This document shows positions 1 through 9,220 of a DNA stretch of 64,000 nt, one piece after another (the stretch's first letter is position 1; each line of letters starts with the position of its first letter). The stretch is from the NCBI RefSeq assembly GCF_002250835.2, contig NZ_NOJY02000014.1, positions 37,447 to 101,446 of the forward strand, in the 5' to 3' direction. Source of the stretch: Romboutsia weinsteinii (GTDB lineage: Bacteria; Bacillota; Clostridia; Peptostreptococcales; Peptostreptococcaceae). The notes under the pieces were generated by a model that made no database searches, was not told the origin of the DNA, and was given only the letters and a program-made list of their open reading frames with translations. A program made the translations under genes and the position numbers.

Positions 1-409
1 CATTATTAGGTCTTATCTCTGCTATAACTTTCTTAACGTCCAATTTATTAAATACATAGTCAATACAAGCTTTTACACCTTCACTTGCATATCCATACCC
101 CCACGAGTTTTTATTTAATATGTAAGCAACTCCTATATATTCCTTGCCTTCTATGTTTTCAATTAACGGTCCCATAACTCCTACCACTTTATTATCCTCT
201 TTATTTAAAGCTAAGAAGTAACTATATCCCTCGTTATCGTATCTCTTTAAATTTTGATTTATCCAATTTTGTACCTCTTCATCTGAAAAAGACTTTTCCC
301 ACGCGTACATTACATTAATATCTTGTAATATATCTGCAATTTCCTTATAATCATCATTAGTTATTTTTCGTAAAATTAACCTATTAGTTTCAATCATTAT
401 ATCTTTCAT
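1..409 (-). CDS. GNAT family N-acetyltransferase (RimJ/RimL type), 3' end cut by window edge
   Basis: Reading from base 409 down to the window edge gives about 136 residues beginning MKDIMIETNRLILRK, the usual opening of RimJ/RimL-type GNAT enzymes that acetylate amino groups using acetyl-CoA. The later segment YILNKNSWGYGYASEGV resembles the acetyl-CoA-binding motif A of this family. A GGATG ribosome binding site lies about 8 bases before the ATG at 409. A second in-frame ATG at 397 is possible but lacks its own site. The C-terminus lies outside the window. The substrate cannot be told. Confidence 0.8.
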   Translation of the reverse strand, partial: MKDIMIETNRLILRKITNDDYKEIADILQDINVMYAWEKSFSDEEVQNWINQNLKRYDNEGYSYFLALNKEDNKVVGVMGPLIENIEGKEYIGVAYILNKNSWGYGYASEGVKACIDYVFNKLDVKKVIAEIRPNN

Positions 410-538
410 ATTCACTCATCCTTTCTTAAGAAATAATCATAATTCTTAATCTTGTTAACCATTATTTTACAAGTTATTTATAATTAAATCTAGATTTTGT
501 GCATAAAAATATTTATATTGTTTACATCTAAATAAATT

Positions 539-573
539 AGGCCACTACATAATATTTAATTACGTAGTGGCCT
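539..573 (-). terminator. Hairpin terminator downstream of the MBL-fold gene
   Basis: A 10-bp perfect stem (AGGCCACTAC at 539-548 pairing with 564-573) with a 15-base loop is followed on the minus strand by a T-rich run. It lies just past the stop codon of the minus-strand MBL-fold gene. Confidence 0.65.
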
Positions 574-604
574 GAGCTTATAAATAATTGCTTTATAATA
601 TTTA

Positions 605-1429
605 TCAAATATATAAACTCTGTCCTGTAGATAAATAGTTTATCTTATCTCCGAGTTTTTCATACAACATATTGAATTGTTTTTCTCCTGTACAATGGCA
701 AGTGTAAAACTTAGCATCAAACTTAGAAAGCCCTTCAGCAAAATTATCAATGAAATCAATACTCTCACCCTTTTTAGAAACAGGATTATACAAATGAAAA
801 CCACTAATTACATAGTCTATATCACTACCTATTGAATCTTCAGCCTTATTCACTATATTTATTATTCCATTATGAGCACACCCTGCTATTAATATATTTT
901 TTCCATCGTCCTCAATAATAAGATTTTGCTCATGGTTAAATTCATCTTGAATATATATCCTCTCGTCTTTCATTAGAAGAGATTTATTAGAAGAAGATAT
1001 AAATTCCTTATCTCTAATATTCGAAACCAAACTTATTCCGTTATCTATCTCAAACTTATCATCTGTTAAAACTATTCTATTATTATTTTCTAAGTCACAA
1101 TCAAGTCCTATATAATACTTAATAAATCCTAATACCGATATATAATAATCCTTAAATCCATCTTTGTGAACATAAACCTTTGCTTTACTATTTATTTTTA
1201 AAAAATCTCTTAGTCCACCACCATGATCTTTATGACCATGTGAAATAACTACAATATCAACATCTTCTATATTGATATTTAACTTATTAGCATTATGTAT
1301 AAACGTATCATCTGGACCTAAATCAAATAATATATTATGCTCTTTTGTTTTTATATGTAAACATAAACCATGTTTGCTTTTATAATCTTTTGATACTGTA
1401 GTATTTTCTACTAAAGTTGTTATTACCAA
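605..1429 (-). CDS. MBL-fold metallo-hydrolase (COG1237-like)
   Basis: This 274-residue protein has the metallo-beta-lactamase fold signature SHGHKDHGG near residue 65, and further His residues (CAHNG, GFHLYNP, CHCTGE) that complete a dinuclear metal site. The general arrangement matches the family annotated as 7,8-dihydropterin-6-yl-methyl-4-(beta-D-ribofuranosyl)aminobenzene 5'-phosphate synthase-like proteins, whose bacterial role is mostly unknown. The start is TTG at 1429, chosen because GGGGAG lies 8 bases upstream and no ATG fits. It stands alone, with a terminator downstream. The fold is secure. The substrate is not. Confidence 0.8.
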   Translation of the reverse strand: MVITTLVENTTVSKDYKSKHGLCLHIKTKEHNILFDLGPDDTFIHNANKLNINIEDVDIVVISHGHKDHGGGLRDFLKINSKAKVYVHKDGFKDYYISVLGFIKYYIGLDCDLENNNRIVLTDDKFEIDNGISLVSNIRDKEFISSSNKSLLMKDERIYIQDEFNHEQNLIIEDDGKNILIAGCAHNGIINIVNKAEDSIGSDIDYVISGFHLYNPVSKKGESIDFIDNFAEGLSKFDAKFYTCHCTGEKQFNMLYEKLGDKINYLSTGQSLYI

Positions 1430-1477
1430 TTTGCTCTCCCCTTAATCTTATAATTATTAATTCATTATAAGTATACC

Positions 1478-2509
1478 CTATATCTTAAATTCTCCATACC
1501 CTAACTTATCTAAAGCCTTATTATATACAGCCGGAAAAGTCTTTAAATTACTTAAAGTATTATAAACTGCATCCTTACCAAAACAATCATGTATAATTCC
1601 AAAAATTTCATTTCCAAAGCTATAATATCTAAAATGTTTTAACTTTGGTATATCATCATTACTTTGTCCTTCAATATAAGGATTCATCCAGTACTCCATA
1701 CAATCCTTATTTAAGTCGTCTATAGATTTAATCTTTTCACGTCTAATATCATTAATAATTTCTTTAAAATGTATCATGGTATTATTAAAATCATCATTAA
1801 GATATTTCCAAGTATAACTATCTAGTCCAATATTTTTAGGACCATCATATATACTCTTTGATATAATACCCTCAGCGTTATTACAGTACTTTACTGCCAA
1901 TCCTTCTCCAGAAAAGTATAAATAAAATAACTCTTCAAGAGAAATAGAATTTAAATCAATTTTATCATGGATAATATTAACGCCTATATGATGAACCTCA
2001 TGTGATATAGTTGAGCAAAACTCACTAATAGATTTGTCTTTTGCCAACTGTAAAAAATCAAAATGAGTACCATCTTTATGTGCATATCCAAAACTTTGAC
2101 CTATTCCTATCGTAAAAATAAAATTAATCTGTGGAAGTATTATATTACCTGGTAAACCTTTTAAAGCAATCTTTATTTGTTCTTCAAAGAGTTCATTAGT
2201 CAATAGCTTTTTAAATTCCTCAAATTTACCAATATAAAAGTCTAAATTATTTATCAAATCTTTGTAATACCTATGATGAATTTTTAAATCATTATTTTTA
2301 ATATCATCTTCATCTAAATTAGGTATATCTAAAAAGTAATCTACAAAATCATCTTCTGTGACTCTACTTCCATATCTCTCTAATTCAAATATGTAATCAT
2401 CATGCTTTAGTAATTTTCTAATATCCTCCTTATTAGCTTCTCCTATATTTAGTTTATTACAAAGGCTAAGCATATCCCCTATAGTAGAATACCTTATTGA
2501 AAAGCGCAT
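1478..2509 (-). CDS. Putative zinc-dependent peptidase (DUF5700-like)
   Basis: A 343-residue protein of a clostridial family described as putative zinc-dependent peptidases (DUF5700). The motif SHEVHHIGVN near residue 169 is a classical HExxH zinc site, and GEGLAVKY downstream could supply a Glu third ligand, as in gluzincins. There is no signal peptide or membrane segment, so a cytoplasmic role is likely. The start has AAGGAGGGAG upstream. It is transcribed in the same direction as the MBL-fold gene with a gap of 48 bases, so the two may be co-transcribed. The natural substrate is unknown. Confidence 0.7.
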   Translation of the reverse strand: MRFSIRYSTIGDMLSLCNKLNIGEANKEDIRKLLKHDDYIFELERYGSRVTEDDFVDYFLDIPNLDEDDIKNNDLKIHHRYYKDLINNLDFYIGKFEEFKKLLTNELFEEQIKIALKGLPGNIILPQINFIFTIGIGQSFGYAHKDGTHFDFLQLAKDKSISEFCSTISHEVHHIGVNIIHDKIDLNSISLEELFYLYFSGEGLAVKYCNNAEGIISKSIYDGPKNIGLDSYTWKYLNDDFNNTMIHFKEIINDIRREKIKSIDDLNKDCMEYWMNPYIEGQSNDDIPKLKHFRYYSFGNEIFGIIHDCFGKDAVYNTLSNLKTFPAVYNKALDKLGYGEFKI

Positions 2510-2815
2510 ACATTCTCCCTCCTTTGATTGTTTTTATCTTTATATAATAGTTTATTACATTTGAAATAAATATCCTTTGTTACTTGGTTATTTTATTAAA
2601 ATATATAAATAAACTTAATCTGTTTATTACTATAATAATTACCCTATAATTTATATTATACGCAGTATACTCGTTAGTCTTTAGTTACACTGATGTTGAA
2701 ATAGCTCATAATATTTGATATTATTAGACTACAATTTAAATCTTAGAATATTAAATTTATTTTTTAATTAAATATATGTTTTTAAAATATATAGCATAAA
2801 TAAGGGAGGGTTATT

Positions 2816-3352
2816 ATGACTAAAATAATAACAAAAGAAGTATTAGAATGGGTTAAAACCATAGCAGTATCTGTAGTAATTGCTTTTGGGATAACTTTAG
2901 TAGTTCAACCTACAATTGTTGATGGACAATCAATGTATCCTACTTTAGAAAACAAAGATTATTTATTTGTTAATAAATTGGCTTACAATAAAGATATTCC
3001 TGAAAGAGGCGACGTATTAGTCTTTAAATCAGATTTAGTAAATGAAAAAAATAATTCGAAGAAAAACCTTGTTAAAAGAGTAATAGCACTTCCAGGTGAA
3101 CAGATAGTAATAAAAAGTAATGAAGTGTACATAAACAATCAAAAACTAAATGAAAGTTATTTACAAGGTGCAACTACAGATGGTGATATTGATTTAGTAG
3201 TACCTAAGAATGAAGTATTCACTATGGGAGATAATAGAGGAGGAAGTAAAGATAGTAGAGATTCAAGTATAGGTACTATTTCCATAGATAATATAGTTGG
3301 TAAAGTAGCATTCAGAGCATTTCCTTTCAATAAAATAGGTACAATTGACTAA
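2816..3352 (+). CDS. lepB: Signal peptidase I
   Basis: This type I signal peptidase of the short Gram-positive (SipS) type, 178 residues, cleaves signal peptides of secreted proteins at the outer face of the membrane. A single N-terminal membrane segment spans about residues 13-31. The nucleophile is Ser39 in GQSMYPTL and the general-base Lys is Lys87 in VKRVIALPGE. The family's late box (GDNRGGSKDSRD) is also present. The start is preceded by GGGAGGG. The neighbouring deacylase follows by about 100 bases. The secreted M60 proteases in this window would be plausible clients, though cells usually carry several paralogues. Confidence 0.93.
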   Translation: MTKIITKEVLEWVKTIAVSVVIAFGITLVVQPTIVDGQSMYPTLENKDYLFVNKLAYNKDIPERGDVLVFKSDLVNEKNNSKKNLVKRVIALPGEQIVIKSNEVYINNQKLNESYLQGATTDGDIDLVVPKNEVFTMGDNRGGSKDSRDSSIGTISIDNIVGKVAFRAFPFNKIGTID

Positions 3353-3450
3353 GTATGAAAATAGAAAGCTATCTAAGAAAAGTAATTAGCTGATATTGTA
3401 ATACACGACATAAATATTTTAAGTTTATTCTTAATAGGAGGAAGTAAAAA

Positions 3451-3948
3451 TTGATTAACGAAACCGAACAAAAAGTTTATAATATTCTTGATTCATTGAA
3501 TATTGAATATAAAAGGTACGAGCACCAGCCAGTATATACAATAGAGGATGCAAGCAAGCTAAATATTAATATTCCAGGAACACTTTGCAAAAATCTATTT
3601 CTTAGAAATAACAAAGGAAATACTCACTATCTTGTAATAATAGAGGATTCAAAACGAGTAAATCTAAAATCACTATCTGAACAAATTAATAGTAGTAGTT
3701 TATCATTTGCATCAGAAGAAAGACTAGATAAATACCTAGGTCTTAAACCTGGTTCTGTAAGTCCTTTTGGCTTAATAAATGATATTAATAAAGAAGTTAT
3801 AGTACTAATTGATAAAGATGTGGCTGCTTCAGATATAGTAAGTTTTCATCCAAATGTAAATACGTGTACTATAGGATTATCTTACAGTGACTTTGAAAAG
3901 TTTGTTAATTGGCACGAAAATAAGTTATACACTATATATGTGAATTAA
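3451..3948 (+). CDS. YbaK/ProX-type aminoacyl-tRNA deacylase (PrdX-like)
   Basis: A 165-residue YbaK/EbsC-domain protein of the ProX/PrdX branch, which hydrolyses mischarged prolyl-tRNA (alanyl- or cysteinyl-tRNA-Pro) in trans. Recognisable segments are YEHQPVYTIEDA, the lysine-containing CKNLFLRN, and the LKPGSVSPFGL loop typical of the family. The start codon is TTG at 3451 behind a perfect AGGAGG at 3437-3442. In Clostridioides-type anaerobes such a gene also accompanies proline reductase genes, but none are seen here. Cytoplasmic. Confidence 0.85.
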   Translation: MINETEQKVYNILDSLNIEYKRYEHQPVYTIEDASKLNINIPGTLCKNLFLRNNKGNTHYLVIIEDSKRVNLKSLSEQINSSSLSFASEERLDKYLGLKPGSVSPFGLINDINKEVIVLIDKDVAASDIVSFHPNVNTCTIGLSYSDFEKFVNWHENKLYTIYVN

Positions 3949-3975
3949 TATTAATAAATATAAAATAAAATAAAA

Positions 3976-4030
3976 CTTCTAGTGTAGCACTAGAAAACTA
4001 TTAGATTCCAGATCAATAATTATATCTGGA
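3976..4030 (+). pseudogene. Remnant of a clpP-like gene
   Basis: These 55 bases align to 8550-8605 inside the clpP-like gene with five substitutions and one single-base gap (about 89% identity), same strand. The match covers the codons for SSIALEKLLESRSIIISG. A few further short matches run on to about 4045, where the terminator begins. It carries a frameshift and in-frame stops, so it is not expressed. It lies on the opposite side of the trehalose genes from the intact clpP copy. Confidence 0.75.
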
Positions 4031-4034
4031 TAAA

Positions 4035-4080
4035 TAGCTAAAAAGGATTATGATTTTATGTTCATAGTCCTTTTTAGCTA
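4035..4080. terminator. Bidirectional terminator between deacylase and trehalose genes
   Basis: A 19-bp stem with one G-T pair (4035-4053 with 4062-4080) and an 8-base loop. Runs of A and T sit inside both arms, so it can serve the plus-strand deacylase gene and the minus-strand trehalose operon that converge here. Confidence 0.8.
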
Positions 4081-4120
4081 TTAATTCTTGTTAATTAAAT
4101 TTCCATACTTCTTTTTTATA

Positions 4121-5554
4121 TTATGCATTGACTTCAGTACTATCCTCTCTCATAACTTCCTTTGGTATGGCAAACATACAAGTCAATGCAAATGATGAAA
4201 CTAAAGCAAATAATGAAATTGCTGCATATAAGAATAATTGCTTATAGTCATATATATACATTAACAAAGATGGTACACCACCAAGTCCATACGAATTAGA
4301 CTGAACATTAAATATTGATAATAAACCACCACTTATACTTGAAACTAAAAGCATTATATACATTGGCTTTAGGTTATATCTCATAACCACTCCAAATAAA
4401 GCAGGTTCACTTACTCCTAATAACTGTGATATAGTTGCACTTACTCCTGTCACCTTAACAGATTTCTTCTTAGCCTTCATAGTAATTGCAAGACAAGTTC
4501 CAGCATTAGCAAATGCATACATAGCACATAAAGTTATAACTGGATTAAATCCTGTAGAAGCAAGTAATGAAGTTTCTATCATTAAATATGTATGATGAAG
4601 TCCTGTAAGTACTGCCAACGGATAAGTAAATCCTATAATAAATCCACCTATACCAAATGGAAGATGAACAAGGTTTTCTATAACAGAAACTAAACCAACC
4701 TCAACTATATGAAGTATCGGACCAAGAACTAATAAAGAAACAACCATCATTATTAATAAAACAAAGAATGGAGTAAACATTAAATCAAGTACATCAGGCA
4801 TAATCTTTCTAAGCTTCTTCTCCAAGTTTGCACCCAGGCATCCTGTTATAAGAGCTGTTAATACACTTCCCTGATACCCAACAATAGGTATAAAACCAAA
4901 TGCCATAATAGGATCTACTCCGCTACTTGGATTAGCAACATCATATGCATTTGGTAGTGCAGGAGATACAAGCATTAACCCCAGTACAAACCCAATTATA
5001 GGCATACCACCAAATACCTTAAACGCAGACCAACATATCAAAGCAGGTAAAAAAGCAAATGCTGTATCAGTTAGTACTGAGACTAAAGTCATAAAGTATG
5101 GAGGTATATTTGCAGCTGATAATCCAAATAATGATAATACCATATCATTGAATATCACACCTTTTAATCCTAAAAATAAACCAGTGGCACCTATTACAGG
5201 TATAATTGGTACAAATACGTCAGCTAATACTCTCATAGCTCTCTTTAACTTATTAGTCTCTTTTTGCACTACTTCCTTTTGCTCATCTTTAGTAGAAACT
5301 GATACACCAAGCTTTTCTAGCTCGGCATATACCTTGTTTACTATACCAGTTCCAAGAATTATTTGATACTGACCAGAAGTGAAAAATACGCCTTTTACAT
5401 TTTCTACTTCTTCAGCTTTTTCTTTAACTATAATATCTTTATCTTTAACAATAAATCGAAGTCTTGTTGCACAGTGGGCTAGCGAGATAACATTTTCCTT
5501 ACCCCCGATACAAGCTAATATATCTTGTGCAATTTTTTTATATTTATTTTCCAT
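4121..5554 (-). CDS. treP: PTS trehalose-type EIIBC component
   Basis: A 477-residue membrane protein that imports and phosphorylates trehalose to trehalose-6-phosphate. An N-terminal EIIB domain (residues 1-85) carries phosphorylatable Cys28 in the motif AHCATRLRF. Residues about 105-465 form the EIIC glucose-superfamily channel with about ten membrane segments. There is no EIIA domain, so phosphate must come from an EIIA encoded elsewhere. It lies 118 bases downstream of the trehalose-6-phosphate hydrolase gene on the same strand, which fixes the substrate better than the sequence alone. Sucrose or beta-glucoside would be the alternatives. Confidence 0.88.
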   Translation of the reverse strand: MENKYKKIAQDILACIGGKENVISLAHCATRLRFIVKDKDIIVKEKAEEVENVKGVFFTSGQYQIILGTGIVNKVYAELEKLGVSVSTKDEQKEVVQKETNKLKRAMRVLADVFVPIIPVIGATGLFLGLKGVIFNDMVLSLFGLSAANIPPYFMTLVSVLTDTAFAFLPALICWSAFKVFGGMPIIGFVLGLMLVSPALPNAYDVANPSSGVDPIMAFGFIPIVGYQGSVLTALITGCLGANLEKKLRKIMPDVLDLMFTPFFVLLIMMVVSLLVLGPILHIVEVGLVSVIENLVHLPFGIGGFIIGFTYPLAVLTGLHHTYLMIETSLLASTGFNPVITLCAMYAFANAGTCLAITMKAKKKSVKVTGVSATISQLLGVSEPALFGVVMRYNLKPMYIMLLVSSISGGLLSIFNVQSNSYGLGGVPSLLMYIYDYKQLFLYAAISLFALVSSFALTCMFAIPKEVMREDSTEVNA

Positions 5555-5672
5555 AATTCAGCCCCCTATTTTAAATTTATGTCTTCAGGATTACAGTAGA
5601 TTTTATAAAACTGTAATCCTAATTTTTTAATGTCTTGTCTTTTAATAACTAATATCTATATCTTATACTTTT

Positions 5673-7340
5673 TTATTTACCTATTAGTAAAGCTTCAAAT
5701 GGTCTTAGGTTGACAAAATCATTTATAGTATTACCATCATAGTTATTTAAGAGCAATTCATAATTTTCTTCTTTAAGCTCTACACTCTGTACCTTAGTTG
5801 AGAAGTTGAATAAACATAATACCTTTTGCTTTTCGTAAAATCTTTCATAAGCTACTATAGTATCACTATTAACCTCTATTGGTTTTATATCACCATATAT
5901 TAAACAATCAGAGTATTTTCCATTTTGGCGAGTATCTATAAGCTTTTTATAAAATTCTAATATAGAACCTTCTTTATTCTCCTGAGACTTAACATTTATT
6001 TCCTTGTAGTTTTCAATAGTTTTTAACCACGGCTTACCTGTAGTAAATCCTGCATTATCGCTTTCATCCCAGTGCATAGGAGTACGTCCATTGTCTCTAC
6101 TTCTTAAATTAACAAATTCCATTGCCTCTTTTTCAGTAAATCCTTCTTCCATAGAACGATAATATTGATCTATACTTGATAAATCATTAAACTCTTCTAT
6201 TGAACTTCTCTTAAAGTTTGTCATACCAATTTCTTGACCTTGATATATAAAAGGTGTTCCTCTAAGGAAGAAGTATAATCCACCAAGCATTGTAGTTGAA
6301 TAATAATTTACATCCTCTTCTTTTAAATACTTACTAATAGATCTTGGTTGGTCGTGATTTTCTAAGAAGTTTGCTCCCCAACCTACTTTTTGTATCGCTA
6401 ACTGACTGTTAAACATTAGATCTCTAAATTCTTTAACATCCCAATTTGTTCTCTTAAACCACTCGTTTCCTGACTCAACATCAAGATCTGCATATTTAAA
6501 GTCAAATATCATAGAGAAATATCCATTTTTTCCTATGAAGTCTTCTAGTTGATCATAAGGAACACCAGGAGCTTCTCCAACAGTTATGCAATCGTACTTA
6601 TCAAAAGTCTTTTCTTTTAACTCAAGTAAAAATTTATCTATACCATCTTGGTTTCTAGTAGTCTTAGTAACCTTAGCTAATTCATCTACACCATCAGGAT
6701 CAATACTTTGATACCTCTGGTCTTTTTTTATAAAAGTAATAGCATCAACTCTAAATCCTGATATACCTTTGTCTAGCCAATAGTTTACCATATCGTAAAT
6801 ATCATTTCTAACTTTTTCATTTTCCCAGTTTAAGTCAGGTTGCTTTTTGCCAAATACATGTAGGTAATATTCATCTTTATTCTCAAGCTTTTCCCAAGCA
6901 GAGCCACCAAAGATTGATCTCCAGTTTGTAGGTGGTTGATTTTCTTTTCCTTCTTTAAATATATAATAATCTTTATACTGACTATCCTCACTATTTATTG
7001 CATCTACAAACCAAGGATGTTCATCTGAAGTATGATTTATTACTAGATCTAAGATTATTTTTATATCTCTTTTTTTACCTTCTTCTATTAATGCTTCTAG
7101 ATCTTTTATAGTTCCAAACTCAGGATTTAAGCTAAAGTAATCAGATATATCATATCCATTATCATCCATTGGAGATTTGTATATTGGACATATCCAAAGC
7201 ATTGTAATCCCTAGATTTTTCAAATAATCTAGCTTAGCTGTAATTCCTTTTATATCACCAACACCATCACCATTAGAATCATAAAAACTCTTAGGGTATA
7301 TTTGGTATATAACTTCTTTTTGCCACCACTTTTTAATCAT
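5673..7340 (-). CDS. treC: Alpha,alpha-phosphotrehalase (trehalose-6-phosphate hydrolase)
   Basis: This GH13 enzyme hydrolyses trehalose-6-phosphate to glucose and glucose-6-phosphate in the cytoplasm. The N-terminus WWQKEVIYQIYPKSFYDSNG is typical of the oligo-1,6-glucosidase/TreC group. The catalytic regions are GFRVDAITF (nucleophile Asp), TVGEAPG (acid Glu) and FLENHDQPRS (transition-state Asp). I place the start at 7340 rather than the ATG at 7352, because GGGGG lies 6 bases before the former and overlaps the latter. Length 555 residues is normal for the family. An imperfect inverted repeat around 7375-7410, just upstream, could be an operator. No TreR regulator is encoded nearby. Confidence 0.92.
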   Translation of the reverse strand: MIKKWWQKEVIYQIYPKSFYDSNGDGVGDIKGITAKLDYLKNLGITMLWICPIYKSPMDDNGYDISDYFSLNPEFGTIKDLEALIEEGKKRDIKIILDLVINHTSDEHPWFVDAINSEDSQYKDYYIFKEGKENQPPTNWRSIFGGSAWEKLENKDEYYLHVFGKKQPDLNWENEKVRNDIYDMVNYWLDKGISGFRVDAITFIKKDQRYQSIDPDGVDELAKVTKTTRNQDGIDKFLLELKEKTFDKYDCITVGEAPGVPYDQLEDFIGKNGYFSMIFDFKYADLDVESGNEWFKRTNWDVKEFRDLMFNSQLAIQKVGWGANFLENHDQPRSISKYLKEEDVNYYSTTMLGGLYFFLRGTPFIYQGQEIGMTNFKRSSIEEFNDLSSIDQYYRSMEEGFTEKEAMEFVNLRSRDNGRTPMHWDESDNAGFTTGKPWLKTIENYKEINVKSQENKEGSILEFYKKLIDTRQNGKYSDCLIYGDIKPIEVNSDTIVAYERFYEKQKVLCLFNFSTKVQSVELKEENYELLLNNYDGNTINDFVNLRPFEALLIGK

Positions 7341-7431
7341 ATTAACCCCCATAATTTTTCAAATAAATTCATTTTTAAAGTTAGTTTCTAAAAATATAAA
7401 CTTAACTTTTATGCCCTATAATCAAACATTA

Positions 7432-8277
7432 CTAAATTAACTTAATTCGTAACAGTTCTTTATATATACCATCATCATCTGCACATTCGCAAACCGATTT
7501 AGCTTTTTCTTTAAGTGCATCTATAGAGTTTCCCATAGCTACACCATAATTAACAGCATCTAATAAATCTAAATCATTCATACTATCACCAAAAGCTATG
7601 GTATTTTTAGTACTAATGTTTAAGTATTCACATATTTTTCTTGCAGCAAATCCTTTATTGTATCCTCTTAAAACAACTTCAGCATTGTAAACACTTTTAT
7701 CTGGTGCTTCATGAGCAATTACCTGAAAATCATTTCCTACAAACTCTCTTATAAAATCAACTTGTGAAGAATCTTCAGATACAAAACATATCTTGCTTAT
7801 CAAATCTGAATCTATATCCAAATCATTTATATTACTTTCATATGTTATTTTCTCTCTATTACTAATTAATTTTTTCATCTCAGAGTTTTGTTTTTTCTTA
7901 AGTAAATTAACATTATTTAAAAGATACTTAGTCATCTCTTCAGTCATAAATACACTATCCCTACCCTCTAAACTATAGTAGATATTATTTTCATTAAGAA
8001 ATCTAACTACACCTTTTAAAAGTTTTGCAGGTATGTAGTTCTCAAGTATAATCTCATCATTATACTCAATATGGCACCCTCCACCAGCAATAATACCATC
8101 AAATCCTAAAGATAATACATCGTCTTGTATTGTATTTTTAGTCCTACCAGTACTAATAAATACTAGATGCTTATTCTCCTTTAGCTTCTGTATAGATTCA
8201 ATAGTTGAGTCTAGCACTCCATAAACAGGATCACTTAGTGTTCCATCTATATCGAAAAATATAATTTTTTTGTCCAT
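7432..8277 (-). CDS. Cof-type HAD-IIB family phosphatase
   Basis: A 281-residue HAD hydrolase. Motif I is FFDIDGT (nucleophile Asp9, acid Asp11), motif II is FISTGRT, and motif IV is FGDSMNDLDLL near the C-terminus. The long insertion between them is the C2B cap of Cof/YidA proteins, which dephosphorylate sugar phosphates and other small metabolites. It is the first gene of the set with the two trehalose genes, about 90 bases upstream of treC, suggesting a role in relieving sugar-phosphate load. Its exact substrate cannot be read from sequence. Confidence 0.8.
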   Translation of the reverse strand: MDKKIIFFDIDGTLSDPVYGVLDSTIESIQKLKENKHLVFISTGRTKNTIQDDVLSLGFDGIIAGGGCHIEYNDEIILENYIPAKLLKGVVRFLNENNIYYSLEGRDSVFMTEEMTKYLLNNVNLLKKKQNSEMKKLISNREKITYESNINDLDIDSDLISKICFVSEDSSQVDFIREFVGNDFQVIAHEAPDKSVYNAEVVLRGYNKGFAARKICEYLNISTKNTIAFGDSMNDLDLLDAVNYGVAMGNSIDALKEKAKSVCECADDDGIYKELLRIKLI

Positions 8278-8434
8278 TCAACCTCCTGTTTTATTTTAAA
8301 TATGTTATAGGCATATATTATCAGCATAGGAAAATGGTTACAATAGATGTACATAATTTAGAAATTATGTGTAGAAATAGCACAGATTTTCACGAAATGA
8401 AAATATGTTCATGTAAAATAAAAAGATTCACTTG

Positions 8435-8443
8435 TGCTATAAT
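8435..8443 (+). promoter_or_regulatory. Extended -10 promoter of the clpP-like gene
   Basis: TGCTATAAT matches the extended -10 consensus (TG-N-TATAAT) 67 bases upstream of the start codon. No good -35 hexamer lies at normal spacing, as is usual for extended -10 promoters. Confidence 0.55.
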
Positions 8444-8509
8444 TATAAAATAAAGTACAATTACTTTTATAACATCAAAATATATTAAATTTATGGGGGA
8501 AAATATATT

Positions 8510-9100
8510 ATGAACTACCAAGGGGAGAAACAAGAAAAAGAAAAGGAAGCTTCTAGTATTGCACTAGAAAAATTATTAGAGTCAAGATCAATAATTATAT
8601 CTGGAGAGATAAATCAAGCACTAGCTGAAAAGGTAACTACACAGCTTTTAGTACTTCAAGAAATGAATGATCAACCTATAAAATTATTTATAAATAGTCA
8701 AGGTGGTCATGTTGAAGCGGGAGATACTATCCATGATATGATTAAGTTTGTAAAGCCACGCGTTATTGTAATTGGAACAGGTTGGGTTGCGAGCGCAGGT
8801 ATTACAATCTACCTTGCTGCTGACAAAGAAGATAGATACTCATTACCTAACACTAGATATATGATACATCAACCTCTAGGTGGATGTAGCGGTCAAGCTA
8901 CAGATATAGGTATTGAAGCAAAAGAAATAGTAAGGGTTCGTAAAAGAATTAATTGCATAATTAGCAATGCTACTGGTCAACCATTAGAAAAAGTTGAAAA
9001 TGATACAGATAGAAATTATTGGTTAAATGCTGGTGAAGCTGTTGATTATGGTATTGTAAATAAGGTTATATCTCACTATGATGAACTACCTAAGTTATAG
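8510..9100 (+). CDS. ClpP-family serine protease paralogue with Asn in the catalytic triad
   Basis: A 196-residue ClpP-fold protein, expected to form a ring protease that works with a Clp ATPase. Ser95 lies in GWVASAG (canonical ClpP has GMAASMG) and His120 in RYMIHQPLGG. At the third triad position the usual DTDRD is DTDRN, so Asn169 replaces Asp. Listeria ClpP1, a second ClpP that is fully active only in mixed ClpP1/ClpP2 rings, is known for the same replacement, so this may be an accessory subunit. The N-terminus is Glu/Lys-rich (residues 6-13) and unlike housekeeping ClpP. It is monocistronic, with its own promoter, a GGGGG ribosome site and a strong terminator. No ATPase gene is nearby. 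Confidence 0.85.
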   Translation: MNYQGEKQEKEKEASSIALEKLLESRSIIISGEINQALAEKVTTQLLVLQEMNDQPIKLFINSQGGHVEAGDTIHDMIKFVKPRVIVIGTGWVASAGITIYLAADKEDRYSLPNTRYMIHQPLGGCSGQATDIGIEAKEIVRVRKRINCIISNATGQPLEKVENDTDRNYWLNAGEAVDYGIVNKVISHYDELPKL

Positions 9101-9134
9101 TTTACTATTAAACTAATACTATAAAAGATATATC

Positions 9135-9167
9135 AAGGACTTACTATGTTGTAGTAAGTCCTTTTTT
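9135..9167 (+). terminator. Terminator of the clpP-like gene
   Basis: A perfect 12-bp stem (9135-9146 with 9152-9163), a 5-base loop, and a run of six T at 9162-9167. Confidence 0.88.
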
Positions 9168-9220
9168 ATAAAATTAATATGTTAGATATGGTTTTATAAC
9201 ATAAAAAGTATGAGTTACTC

